Origin: Conoideocrella luteorostrata
Lineage: Eukaryota > Ascomycota > Sordariomycetes > Hypocreales > Clavicipitaceae
Reading direction: 5' to 3'
Length of the DNA: 64,000 nucleotides
Assembly: GCA_032433595.1 (NCBI GenBank)
Contig: JASWJB010000122.1
Span: forward strand, 48,864-112,863
Position 1 is the first letter of the stretch, and each line of letters opens with the position of its first letter. The position numbers were made by a program, and so were the translations under genes. Below, in pieces: positions 9,523-21,132 of this stretch. The notes beneath the pieces were generated by a model. It was not told where the DNA came from, did no database searches, and saw only the letters and a program-made list of their open reading frames with translations.

Positions 9523-11848
9523 TTAATCGACTTTTATGGCACTGAACGCGATGTTAGCATCAACAAACCTACCAGGGGAGGGGAGACGGAACAGAAAAAT
9601 GACCACGACCAGCCACATGCAGCACGAGACTTGGCACTTACCCGTAAATCCTTCTAATAAAGGCATAGGCGCTCAGGAAACCAATTGTTCCCGTCAAAAG
9701 TCCATACACACAGCAAGCCATGAAGCTGTAGCTAAAGAACAGCATGCTACTGACAACCCCGGCGATGTGCAGCTTGAAGAAGTAATACCAGATGCTATAA
9801 GCAAATACCCACAACGCACTGCCGCCACCTACAAAGAACGACTGCCACCACCAGTTGTAATTCTCTGAACAGAGCTGGATGTAGATGGTAACGACAGTCA
9901 CTTCGGCAACCGTCACGGCCAAGATGACCGACACTACTGCCAAGAAGCCGAACATGTAGTAGTAGCCGCTTTTGTCTTGCCACATGGATTGAAACACAAA
10001 GAGCAGCTCAATGAATATGACGGCAAATGGAATCAGACCAGCAAGCAGAATCGACTGCATCGACTTGATGTACCATGCCTGCTGTGGAACCTGACGCGCA
10101 ATGGATGCTGTTCTTGTCGGATGCTCCCATGCTCCAGCCTTCTCGTAGCCGTAGTATGAGCCAGCCAGTACAAGAGGGACCTGAATACATAGCCACAGCA
10201 ACATGATCGCAATCAGCGTTCCAAATGGAATTGCCGTGCTGGATGCCTGGGCCCAAACAAACAGGTTCAGGACAAATACGAGCCCAAATGCAAGCCCTGG
10301 GAACAAAAGGGCAGTAACTAGTGCATTGAACCTGTAATCCTTACCCTCAAAGCTCCTGAACACTCGCGCCGAAAAGTAACCGGAGAAAAGCCCTGCGAAA
10401 ATAAATAGCCCAACGCCAACACTGATGAACCCGCCCCGGAAGCTTGGGTTTAAAACTCCCAAAGCGCTCAGCAGCACCAGGCCGACCGCCATGAACATCA
10501 GTTGCATGCCAGAGCCTACGAGTGGTGCCAGAAGGTTGCCGAATCGAGGTGTTCTAAACACGTCCGCATGAAGAAGCTTCCAGCCAGTCACATCCTCTAG
10601 GGCCTCGTCATCAGAGGATGCGTCGGCGTCTTTTACGCCGTCACCTTGGTCAAGCAGACCAGGCTTTTCATTAGGCGAACGGTTGCCGGATCGCCGCTTT
10701 CGTTTCAATCGCAATTTGCCGTCCTCCACCAAGGAATCATTGTATCCCTTGATATCAGAGCGAATCGTCTTAGCCAAGATAATCATGACGATGCCCGTGA
10801 GCAAGCCGCAAATGATTAGCGAGTTAACAATAGCCAGCCAGTGAATGCGAGATCCCTCCTCCTGATTGACAAAGTAGAGATCCCAACGATGTGCCCATTC
10901 GATCGCGTTGTCCTCGCGAAAGTAGACAGAGTATGTGTACGGAATGTTGATTGTTCCGTTGGCGCTATCGTCGTCCTCGTGGTCGTCACCGACTGGCTCG
11001 TACGACGAATCCGCGTATCTGGGTGCCGGGTCGGCCGTCTTGTTGGTGGCCATGTGCAGCCCGAACGCGCTGTCGACATTTTGCAAGTCGACGGGGCATC
11101 CTTGACTATCTCGTCTGCTGCCACTGCCGATGCTCTTCGGGTAGACTTCGAACCCGACAATGATTTTTTCGCCTCGTTCACCAGCATGGCCGGCTGCCGA
11201 GCGGTAGCGGATAACGATGGTGTGGTGGTTATAAAGGTAGTAGTGCGCCTTTCCAGTGCTGGGGGCAACTTCCATATACCCGAGCTTGAATCCAGCTGCG
11301 TAATACTTTTTCGTCTTGTCTACAGTCACAAAACTTGTGGCGCCAGGAAGATTGTCGACGATCCACTCAGCTACGTAGCCATCGCGCACCAACTCTTTTG
11401 TGCGCCTCAAATCGCTGCGCGACATTTTCCGGTTACAGAGAAAGTTGCACGGTTTGTCCTTGTTCATCGCAAGCTCAATATCCGAAGCCATGATCCGGTC
11501 CCCTCGCAGGACCTCACCTAGGTTAAGCGAGATGCTCTGGCCGCTCAAGAGCCTGGTGCCAGTCTTGTGCTGCCCAGTCGGCGGGCAAACGAATGGTAGA
11601 TCGTAGTAGGCATATTGCAGTTGTGTATTGTCGGAGTAAACCTTGTTCACCATAAGAGGAATCTGTTGTTTTTGCTTATAGCTCTTTATGGACCATCCTA
11701 CAACACGATGATTAGTGAGCACACTGCCAAACTGAGACCACCACCTGGGGGTGAATGCTCCATTACCTGGGATATAAAAGCCTGCAACAGGACAGACCAA
11801 AGCAAAAGAGACCAAGCCTACCACGCTATTTCTCACGGTCCAAGCCAT
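9523..11848 (-). CDS. transmembrane 9 superfamily (EMP70/nonaspanin) protein
   Basis: Three exons, 11848-11767, 11697-9642 and 9541-9523, give 718 residues. The first intron (69 bp, GTAATG...GTTGTAG) contains no stop and keeps frame; removing it joins FYIPG directly to WSIKSYK, as expected for the family. The last intron (100 bp) reveals a short terminal exon ending in AIKVD, the K-x-D/E tail known in TM9SF proteins as a COPI-binding Golgi-retention signal. An N-terminal signal peptide (residues 1-23 or so), a long lumenal domain up to about residue 300, and about nine hydrophobic C-terminal segments follow the standard layout. A basic/acidic cytosolic loop (KLRLKRKRRS) follows the first membrane span. 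Role: Golgi/endosome membrane protein sorting. Confidence 0.92.
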
Positions 11849-14145
11849 TTTGACTCCAGTACCACTGATTATATCTTTGCTTTATTTCCTACCGATCCCG
11901 CTCGGCGAGGTCCCTCCCTATTGTGTCGTTTATCGAGAGCAGCAAATTTCTATTCGCGAGACCCGGCAGTCGAATGATAGAAGAATGCGCAGTCCACAGT
12001 TACGTCCGATCGCGTGTTCTCCGAATCGTCGTTCCACAGCCGAAAAAAAGTGAAGTCGAATTGCGACGATAATCAATATGTCCGAACACCCGAGCAACTC
12101 GCGCAAACCACACAGATCGATTACGGGTTTGATCGGCAGCACAAGTACAAAACACAACTTCCGGAAAAGAAGCGCAAACGAGTGAAATCGGTACCGAGTA
12201 CCAGTGAGGTCAAGCTGAACGGTCAAGTAGCTCCTCCAGCACCACGTCACGCGAATTGAGGCAAGACAAGGCAAGACAAGGCGAAACGCGGGTGCAAGGA
12301 ATCGGGATGTATTCGAGGGTCGGGATCGCAGGAAAGCACCCTGTCAGAGCGATAAGAAAGACAGGGGTCCAGCAGTGTGACAGGAATTCTCACCCTGCCC
12401 CGGCCTATCCTTCTTAGCAGTCGAGTACGACAGCGAGGGCCACAAGCTTGTCAAGCGACCTAATGGCTCCGGATAATACGCAGCAGATGAAGAGGTGAAA
12501 GAACCAAAGAGTGAAATCTGGTTTCGAGGCCTCGAGATTATGCTTTACAGGAGTCAGGGATGAACGGCGGGAGCGATAAGAGGCCAATGCGCCTGGGGGG
12601 TACGGAGCACTCAACAGACAAACCTGGTTCCGGGCGGGTTTAGCTAGAGGTCAGTTAGTTCGTCTCCAAGTACTTTACGCGGGACTCCGTACCAAGGACA
12701 ACATCGCCGTACTTGCATGCTACGTAGCATAGTTAGTATAGTGCCACAGTTGTTACGGCGGCCGGCCAGGATGAACTGCTATGCCTGGACGTGTTCAAGT
12801 GCTGGCGTGAACGGCTAAGCGATTGTGAGCAGGTTGCTTCGACCAGCTTCATTGCTGGGGGCCTGATTGGGTGCCGGTGCTGGTGGCGCGAGGTTACTTG
12901 TCTAGCTAGCTCCCCGCTTAAAGTATAGCTGTCCAGAGTGGTTGTGCCGCCGCCGTTATCCGCCGTGCCAGTCCAGATTATCGTCGTCTCATCTGAGCAG
13001 TACAGCGCGGTCTGCACCATGCACCCCTTTTCAGTCAGCATGGATAGCGATGCAGCAGCGCCATGTCTGGTTCCCATCGCTTAATGAGGTTCTGCACACA
13101 CTTATCATTGCCATTTACCCCGTACACGTACATGACCTATAGTACCTCCTGGGCCTGATTGATTGCTGCGGTGTCTGGTCTGTGCTTAATGATAGGTCAT
13201 GGCCCCGTAAAACAAGCATTCAGCTCATTTAGTTATTGCTACCCCTGAACGTTGCAGCCTGGCTTCATACGATGGCTTGCATCCGTAATGCCTCGTATCG
13301 TCATGACCGGCTGTTGGCGCAGCCCAAGAATTTGTAGTCTCAGCTTTTTGACAGTGTCTAGTCCCTCGTATTATACCTGACGCTACCCAAACATCTGTGA
13401 AGGTCACCGGCGCCTCCTCCGTTCATGGTACCATAAGTCCAGCAGAGTACTCCGTATCTTTTTCCCATATTGCATTATGCAATTAGGCCCGACTAATCCT
13501 TCTTCGCAACTTCATCAGCGCGCATTATCAGTTGACGGGGCATACAATACCAGTGCCAATCATGTCAAATAATTCGCTACGTCATCCAACTCGGTTTCGT
13601 CTGCTCTCGATGCTACAATATTAAACCATCGCTACTTGGGCTGCATCCAGGCGGAAGTGGTAAGAGTTGAATTTTACAATTTGATGAGGTTATATTAATT
13701 CATTAAAGTCATTATCCGGAAGGTTTGCTTCGGGGGTATAGAGGGCATCATCATCTCATGTACCAATACGCGGCAGCCGTCAATCATCATTTCCCAGCGC
13801 AAGCATCTCACCCAATGTGTCTGTCACGCACTCTGCAGCAACGAAAGGTCCATGCTCAACTTTTTCCGGGTTGTAATCCAATGCTAAGCTCCATAACAGA
13901 CAAACGTAATGCTTTTCTCGTCCTGGAACAGGAGCGGTTACAGACGAAGGGGACAGGCAAATGCACGCTAACAGGAAATACCACGCAGATTAGCGGCTCT
14001 GGCATTGATGCCGAGAGCTATTAAAAAAGTAGCCAACCCAACTCCAAGCAGAAGAAACACAAAAAAATAAAACACTAATAGAAAATGACGAGTGGGCAAG
14101 CAGAGGGGCGATATTAAAGTGCTGATTAGTGTTGCTTGTGCTTTT
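11849..14145. other. 2.3-kb intergenic region
   Basis: No supported gene. It begins with the TM9 gene's upstream region, which should hold that gene's promoter. A small direct repeat GCAAGACAAG occurs twice in tandem at 12261-12280. Half sites of the dispersed palindrome occur near 12684 and 13450. The region 14030-14080 is A-rich and lies downstream of the arrestin-like gene. Confidence 0.5.
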
Positions 14146-15630
14146 TTAAAACGCACGAATGGTTCGTCGACTGATTTCGTCGTATCCAGGCAGCATGTTA
14201 TTTGTATGCTCGTTCAACTCGGGAAATTGCATGAGATGTCGGTTGCGTGGAGTATTAGCCTCCGACTGCTCGTTTTCGGCTATGACGCTCTCAAAGCTAG
14301 GCAAGTCGCCATCGTGGGGCTCATGAATGGTCTCGACACCGATCTGCAGTGGAATCGCCAGCGACATTGTTGTGTTCATAGGACCAACAGAGAGGTTGAC
14401 GTGCAAGGTGTAAGCACGAGAGATGAGACACGAGTGGAAGGTAGGCAAGAAAATCTTCTTGTTCGACATGGGTATGGTTATTGGGATTTCCACGACGGCA
14501 TTTTGTCGAACAGCACAATCTTTGCTCTTCTTCTTGGTGGTGTCGTCAACGCAGTCTGTTTCTGACTGATCTTCGTCGGTAACGCCTAAGCTTGAATAGC
14601 CGGAATCGCGACGTCCCGAGACATTGCGCATCTGCCACTCAATCTTCTCCATGGATTTGTTGTTAAAGAGTGTGTTTGTCGCAGTGTAGCTCAGCGAAGG
14701 GTTAGGCGTGTAGGTTGATCGGCTTCCCATATTTGGGAGCAGATCTGTTGGAGCAGCCCCAAAAAATGTGGATGAAATGATCTTTCCAGAGACCGAGTTG
14801 ATCTTAGGGGGGGTCGTCTCAGCTGAGGTTGGTGCAAACTCAAGGCCAATTCGAGCAACCGATGCATGTGCCTTGTGACCATCTGCAGACAGCATGATAG
14901 CGCTGGGTTGGTTGGCGGTAACTGTCAGCTTTCCCGCCTTGGCGGAAAAGAGATTCTTGCGAATTGTCTTGGTTTTGGACATGGTGTAACGTTCGTCTCT
15001 AAAGGTAATGTCCAACGGTGCGTCCTCGGGAAGTGATGGGAGGACCTTGACAATGTGGCAACCTTCCGAGATCTTTTGAGGAGCACCATCCACATTGTTT
15101 GCCTTGCGATAGGCTCTGGCTTTGATAGAGTACTCAATCTGAGCCATCTCTGGTGCTTGGTCGTCGGCTTCCCAGAACCCAACAGTAGGTGGAAGTCGCA
15201 AGTGATGATCTTTTACAGCTGGGGAAGAGCAATGATGATTGCAAGCGCCAATGGTGAGCTGATGGGGCACAACAAAGTTAAACGGAATCTTGTATGTCTC
15301 ATCAGCGACAAACAGGTTGTTCTCCGGGAGGGCCGATCTGCCAATAGGCATTCGCAGCTTCATAAACGGTCGAAACGAATGAGCTGGGTACTGTTGGACA
15401 AAATCCAGCCGCGTGGCCGCAATGCCAGAGAAAATTATGTCAAAGTCATCGAATCGCGTGTCTTTCTGAGTTTTGACAATAGCATATCCAGAAATGGTCG
15501 ACCCGGAGGTATAGACCTTGGAATTAAAGTGTCTGTCAATGATGACCTTGATACTGCTGGGTTTCTGAGCGGGATTCTTGTTTGGCCGGGCATTGGCCAG
15601 GGAGATACCTGCTGCTGTACCTGCAGTCAT
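14146..15630 (-). CDS. arrestin-like (alpha-arrestin family) protein
   Basis: A single 494-residue exon. The N-terminal part has the arrestin-fold opening: a beta-strand SSIKVIIDRHFNSKVYTSG, then SGYAIVKTQKD and FDDFDIIFSG, and later IPFNFVVPHQL. A second beta-sandwich region appears after about residue 240 (GKLTVTANQPSAIML) and ends with LPTFHSCLISRAYTLHVNL. Alpha-arrestins recruit Rsp5-type ubiquitin ligases to membrane transporters. A classical PPxY motif is not present; LPGYDE near the C-terminus is the nearest resemblance. Ser/Thr-rich loops around residues 300-360 could be regulatory. The ATG at 15630 is the first in frame. There are no membrane segments, so it should be a cytosolic adaptor. 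The family call is firm; the target is unknown. Confidence 0.8.
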   Translation of the reverse strand: MTAGTAAGISLANARPNKNPAQKPSSIKVIIDRHFNSKVYTSGSTISGYAIVKTQKDTRFDDFDIIFSGIAATRLDFVQQYPAHSFRPFMKLRMPIGRSALPENNLFVADETYKIPFNFVVPHQLTIGACNHHCSSPAVKDHHLRLPPTVGFWEADDQAPEMAQIEYSIKARAYRKANNVDGAPQKISEGCHIVKVLPSLPEDAPLDITFRDERYTMSKTKTIRKNLFSAKAGKLTVTANQPSAIMLSADGHKAHASVARIGLEFAPTSAETTPPKINSVSGKIISSTFFGAAPTDLLPNMGSRSTYTPNPSLSYTATNTLFNNKSMEKIEWQMRNVSGRRDSGYSSLGVTDEDQSETDCVDDTTKKKSKDCAVRQNAVVEIPITIPMSNKKIFLPTFHSCLISRAYTLHVNLSVGPMNTTMSLAIPLQIGVETIHEPHDGDLPSFESVIAENEQSEANTPRNRHLMQFPELNEHTNNMLPGYDEISRRTIRAF

Positions 15631-16500
15631 GGTATGGTGATGACGATACAGTTGCTGTTATTAAAATATTAAAACAAGAAGATCTCTGATGAGGTTTTGT
15701 CTTCGGATTGCTTTGAGCTCTTGCCCGTAGTTGAAGCAATCAGGAGTGAATAAAGCAGATGCGTGCTCATCTGCAATAACTTTCAGAGTCAGAAGCTTGG
15801 TTTGACAGTTTGGGCCAAATGCGGAGCCAAAAGCCACGCCCTTTAGCTTGTCGTTTTATATAAGCCGTTGAGATCTCGTAAGCAAGAAAAATTCGTTGGT
15901 TTTGAGACGATGAGCATAGACCAGAAATGACGTGATCCGAAAGAGGAGAGGATCGACCAACGGCTGCAAAATAGCTGGATGATTATGTGATGCGAGAGGT
16001 TTTGATGGTGGTGGCAATTATTAATACTCGCGGCAAAATTAGGGAGAGGGTGTGGTTGTGGTGTAAGTCGAATGGGGCGCAACAGGGAACCAAAAACGAA
16101 AACAGAATGTACAGAACAGTGGTACAGGAGCAGGGTTGAACCGTGGCAGATTTAAAGGGCAACGCAACTTATAAATTAAAATTCTAAAAGAACCCGTCTC
16201 TTCGAAACCTCTAGCAAAGAGTCAAGGGGATGGGGTGATGTGGAAGTGACGACACGAGCAGACATCGTGATGAGTGCGGATGGGATTCGTCTTTTTATTT
16301 TCCGTCACTTGATACACGCCGTGGTAAACGGAGATAGAAGCTGGGGCAACAGAGCGTGTCGACCATTCTAGAGCTTTGCGAGCTCCAGCAGTCCCGTCCA
16401 GTCCCCTCGTCTCTGCGGTGGCAGGTGGAGGAAGGAGCCAGCCCATAACCTAGCAATTGGCCTCCGATGGCATAGTGCCGGTACCGGTACATTTACAAGT

Positions 16501-16520
16501 GCACGCCACTTTTGGCGTGC
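16501..16520. repeat. perfect hairpin, 8-bp stem and 4-base loop
   Basis: GCACGCCA, CTTT, TGGCGTGC forms a perfect stem-loop. It is followed by repeated ATCTGGCTCC and TTTTGGCTT words at 16521-16580. No neighbouring gene end explains it as a terminator. Confidence 0.6.
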
Positions 16521-19500
16521 CTGGCACCCTTTTGGCTTCATCTGGCTCCATCTGGCTCCTCCCACCATCTTTTGGCTTGGTGTCGCTGCGCAACATTGTA
16601 GGGCGCCGCGATGCGAAGCAGCCCGGCAGCCCCAGCCATGTGAAGAATTTGACATGTCTTATTGGGGCGTGTCCATTCGTGTCCTCCGTGCCATACTAGT
16701 AATACTTGAAGCAAAAGAAGCGCGCGGGTTCTTAAGTGACTACGTATGAAATGGGTACGTTGAACTCCGTACGGAAGAGACACAGCAATGATGTACCTAA
16801 CTCTTTGCTTCTCCAGGACTTATGATGCTTATTACTGGTGACTAGCTGGCAGCTGGCTACTAGTATTTCAGTTCCCACAGCTCCTTCCATTTCGCCCAGC
16901 CACAAAACTGCTGCCTTCTAAGGCATTCACTTTTATGACTGAAAACAGAATGTTAACTAACTACTCCGTAGTATCTCAGCCAAGTGGGAAGCTGACCAAC
17001 CAGAGTGCCCGACCGTGAACCTTGATTGCGACATTATACTTCATGACAGCGCACAAGCACGGTATCACTACTTTACATCTGTCCTTGCCACGTAACAAAG
17101 CCACTTACGATAAGGAATAGGACAGTGGCGGTCAGGTGCACATTCAATCCCCTCTGTGCCGTATGCACCGCGCTTCAGCACACGCAGTTGTACCGAGTAA
17201 GTAACTTAGCTATGGTAGAATCGACATATTGTGTACTAGCATCATTCTACGTAGGGGAATTTAGAGTGTTTGCTTATTCTTACGGAGTGCGCATGTTCCT
17301 TCACTCGGGCGCTGGCTACCTACCGGCATGCATCCCTGTGTGGTTGCACAGCGGCTAGTAAATCGGAACTTATGAGCCGCACTGGCACCGCCATCTTATA
17401 ATGGGAGGTAATAAGTTTTGCATTCCTTCGGGTGCCGTCAACGCCACCGTCACCGATGCAACTATTGCCAAACATCCGTCGACCCATTAACGTACTCCAG
17501 TGTACTCCGCAACTGCTCCGTAGTTAAGCAAGCACGTTTCACGGAGCTCAATCTCCTGATGGTGCACGAAGGATGCTCCACTGTCACTGAAATTCTTGAT
17601 GTACATGTAAGGCGATCACGATCTGAACACTTGTCTGCGCAAATAATCAAGTTTCCTGTGATTGACAAAATCTGCACCCCCAGCCCAGGCACAGTCCATG
17701 TCGCCTCATGATTTCATCGCTGCGTCAAGCATTGTCTTGTCTTGCCCACAATCTCCATTTCTTCTAATGGAGCTCTAACATTGGACGGAGAAGCACGCAG
17801 TTGACCTGGTTAACACGCGGAACACGGCCAGCCTGGATGTTGGATCAATTGCATCAATCGCTTCAGGCACCACAACAGTTCGGAATCGCGAATACTGTCT
17901 CGTAGTGGCCTCGGCCACGGTCTACCGCGCTTTCACTCCAAGTCTCTCCACTCGATAGTCCTCCTCATGCAAAGGTATAAGTGTGCAAGACGTAGTAACT
18001 ACGGAGTACAGAGTAGACTATGTGGGCAGGAAGAAGACGTTTCCCGTCATGGACCCCTAGTTTGGCGGATGCTCTTCACCAACAAGCACATAAAACAATG
18101 AGATGCTCGTCTCTGGCGGTGTTGGAAAGGAGGGCCAAATGGACACGGCAATACCTGGAACACACGGGAGCCTGTCATAGACCCGAGTCTCGACTTCAAA
18201 TGGGCGGGCTTGTCAATCCTCCCAGGTGGGTGCGTCGCCGGCGAATGAATCGGAAGGCCGCCAGCAACACACGCCCCCCTGAATGAGGCAATGAAAGCTC
18301 TACAGGGGCAGAAATTGACGACTAGCGGCAGGCTCAAAGGGCCTCCAGCAAACCGGACAACACCAAAAAGCCCACGGTTTCATTACCCTAACGGGACACT
18401 ACAAAGCATACCCACTCGAAGATCCCACCCAGCTGCTTTTGTATTGCTGCAGAGACGAAGAGAAATCCGGGGGTCCACGGTTAATTAATCAGCCTGCCAG
18501 TGTTACTTGTTGAGCTTGTTTGCATAGATGCGGGGAGAAGTTCTCTTTCGTGATCTGAAATGTTGACAACAGCAACGTCTATTAGTTACTAGCTCCTGGG
18601 TTCGTTCTGTGGGCAGCATGGTAGAATCACGCAAACACGGCACTGCGAAACGCCGTTTCATCCCTTTCTTGCCACATGCAGATACTGCACGGGTTACGGA
18701 GTAACTGCGTGTCTGTTCTATCCTTGATCCTGTGTGAGAAATCACTGGTACCATTACTCCGTACATCGCTTCGCTTCCGGTATGCTAGCTTATAATTAGC
18801 AAGGCACGGAGAAGCCTGCGGCTCACGCAAGGCCATGTGGCGTGCCAGAATCGAGAGCCTCAATAGTTATTCCCGAAGCGTGTCCTCTGTCCTGGCAGCA
18901 CACTGATCCGATATCGCCTGTTGATGATACTAGTGTAGGAGCCATTAGTAGTAGCACAGAGAAGTTTGTCTTCGCACGCCTTGCCTCTCCGGTTCACGAA
19001 CCTCCCGGGAAATCCTCCATCAGACCGAACAACAGTAAAAGGGTCTGGCTACGGAGTAAATTTTCATCCACCAAAGCTGAACATCCATGCACTCCGTACA
19101 GTACGGAGTACCGGTACTTGATGTTATATCCTGGTTGTTCTGTCCGGCGTTAGTGCCCGCAATGCGCGCCGGCGCTCCGAAGTCTGCAATCTCACGATGC
19201 TGCCACCATCAAGCCAAGCCTAGCCGTGAACGTGGTCAAATCTCGCTCTATTTCAGGCACGCCTCTGCCGCAAGGTGTTGAATTTTTTGGGTAAGTTGGT
19301 CCGTCAAGGTACACTTCCAGCTGCACACCGCAAATCCCACTTGGAGGTCATAGCTAATAGTTCGCACTGCCCTGGCCTGCCGGCACGGCCAGAGCGCCGT
19401 CAGTGAAGCCGCCCATTATGAGGTTGACTGCAATCAACGAGATATGAGATTGTAGCCGGTGCTCATTCGCAACAATGAATGCCATGATGGAGATGCTCGT

Positions 19501-20884
19501 CCGAGATCGAATTCGTTCTCCAAAAGTCTCCCAGAGGTCTCCATTGTTCATGCACAGTATGCCAGCCGATCGCCGTGTCAGGGCTAGCGTAAGTAGCCTA
19601 AATTGGATCCTTTGACTCACGCTTGGTCAGGCTTCGCACACCGGTGTGCGGCTTCTGGAACATGTTTGACTTTTTTTTCCCACGACAATATGCCCAGCAT
19701 TCTCTATCAGTTGCTCCGGCACGAAAGCCGCTGGCTGAAAAGAGCTTATTCATTACGGAGTAGATGTCAGCCGCATGGTCAGATGCGCGGTGATTTAACG
19801 CAGGTGCACTGCAAGGGCCCTGAAAAACTTTATGGGCGCGCCCATGCGCAACGGGAGAAACAAACTGCCCGCCACTTTGAACATATCCGGAGTCATTCCC
19901 GGACGGTGGTGGTGGTAACTATGTACTCCGTACTAACTAGTGTATTTCCCAGGGCAAAACAGCGACGACCCCAACCTCTTTTGTTCACTTCCCCAAAATT
20001 AATTCGCCTCATCACGATGCGCGAAGCACAATTGTAATGCGTTTATCGGAGTATTGGTCAATGGTCTCAAGCATGGTGTAGCCGACATCTATTGCTGTAG
20101 CTACCAATGGAGATGAGTCCACGGGTGACCAAGAAAATTATTATCACTTTTTTTTTTTTCAAGGTAACTAGCCAACAAAATGCGTTTATCATTCATAACA
20201 TGACCGTATTATAAGTATAAGTATGTGATCTCTCTCTCTGTTGCATAATCGTCCTGCTATATTACAATATCTTCTCAGGCAGTGGCACCATTCTCTCCTC
20301 CAGTGACATTTGTTCAGTCTGATGCGACAGCCACGTCACGATGAAGGCACAAGTGGCGATGCATCCCATCCGCTCTTCAGAATCACTTTGACTAGGATGT
20401 CGCCACCATAGTAACACCGTCATGTGAAGCAGCCGCGTCATGCACGTAGTGAAAATACGTACGCTTCAGGACGGACGATATAATTCTCTCTCAACAGATT
20501 AGAATTTTTGCACGGAGGCACGGAGTACGGAGTATGGAACAGCAAGCGCGCGTTGCGTGTTGGCCGCTCGGGTCACCAACGAACGCTCTTTGGGTAACTA
20601 GTGGGTGGATATTGCAACGGGTTCGTCAGTCGAGACTTCGATGGCATCATACAATCAAATAACTATAGCGCCAACGCCTTTCACAACTACCGGTCTGCCG
20701 TGTCAAAAGGGAGGAAGCAGATGAAAATAACCACCACCAAGTCGCAAGGCGGGTCATGCAACGAAAAGAATAGTCTTTTTTTTGCGGCAGTTGTCTATCT
20801 GGAGCCCAATTTATTTATGTGGCAGACTGGCTATCTGGCCCTGCTGCGCTGGCAACCATCCAATATGTCTCATGATATCTATAT

Positions 20885-20935
20885 CTGCGACTGCGACTGC
20901 GACTGCTTGTGCGTCTACGTCTACGTCTACGTCTT
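20885..20935. repeat. two adjacent hexanucleotide repeats
   Basis: CTGCGA repeats about three and a half times at 20885-20906, and GTCTAC repeats three times from 20913 with a partial fourth unit. A further AAACAG-type hexamer repeat lies at about 20996-21015. Confidence 0.8.
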
Positions 20936-21132
20936 ACGTCCAACCCCCGTGATCATCTTGTTCTTCCAGAGGGACTCGAATGAAACCGGAAAAGGAAACA
21001 GAAACAGAAACAGAAACACCAGAAAACTCTACGGACAAGGGATAGCTAGTTAGTTGGTACATATTGCAGATCTGGCAATCCACAATCCCCACGCCGTCTG
21101 ATCAGTACACAACAGCCGGCCAGCCAGTCCCT

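Larger units (their letters stand above)
15631..21132. other. 5.5-kb gene-empty region with palindromes and simple repeats
   Basis: Many short frames exist but none resembles a known protein or shows consistent splicing. About sixteen half sites of the CTCCGTA/TACGGAG palindrome fall here (for example near 16765, 16963, 17280, 17999, 18696, 18757, 19050, 19091, 19103, 19754, 19925 and 20526). The left edge is the upstream region of the arrestin-like gene. The region could hold a non-coding RNA or the remains of lost genes; sequence alone does not decide. Confidence 0.5.

Noticed and set aside
10841..11521. 226-codon plus-strand frame inside the TM9 gene
   Set aside because: Antisense shadow of a clear TM9SF coding exon.
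12014..12259. 81-codon frame rich in Lys and Arg upstream of the TM9 gene
   Set aside because: No ATG context, domain or splice support; it sits where the TM9 promoter should be.
20601..21053. 150-codon frame in the large intergenic region
   Set aside because: Much of it is translated simple repeat (CDCDCDCLCVYVYVYV and NRNRNRN types), so openness is due to repeats.
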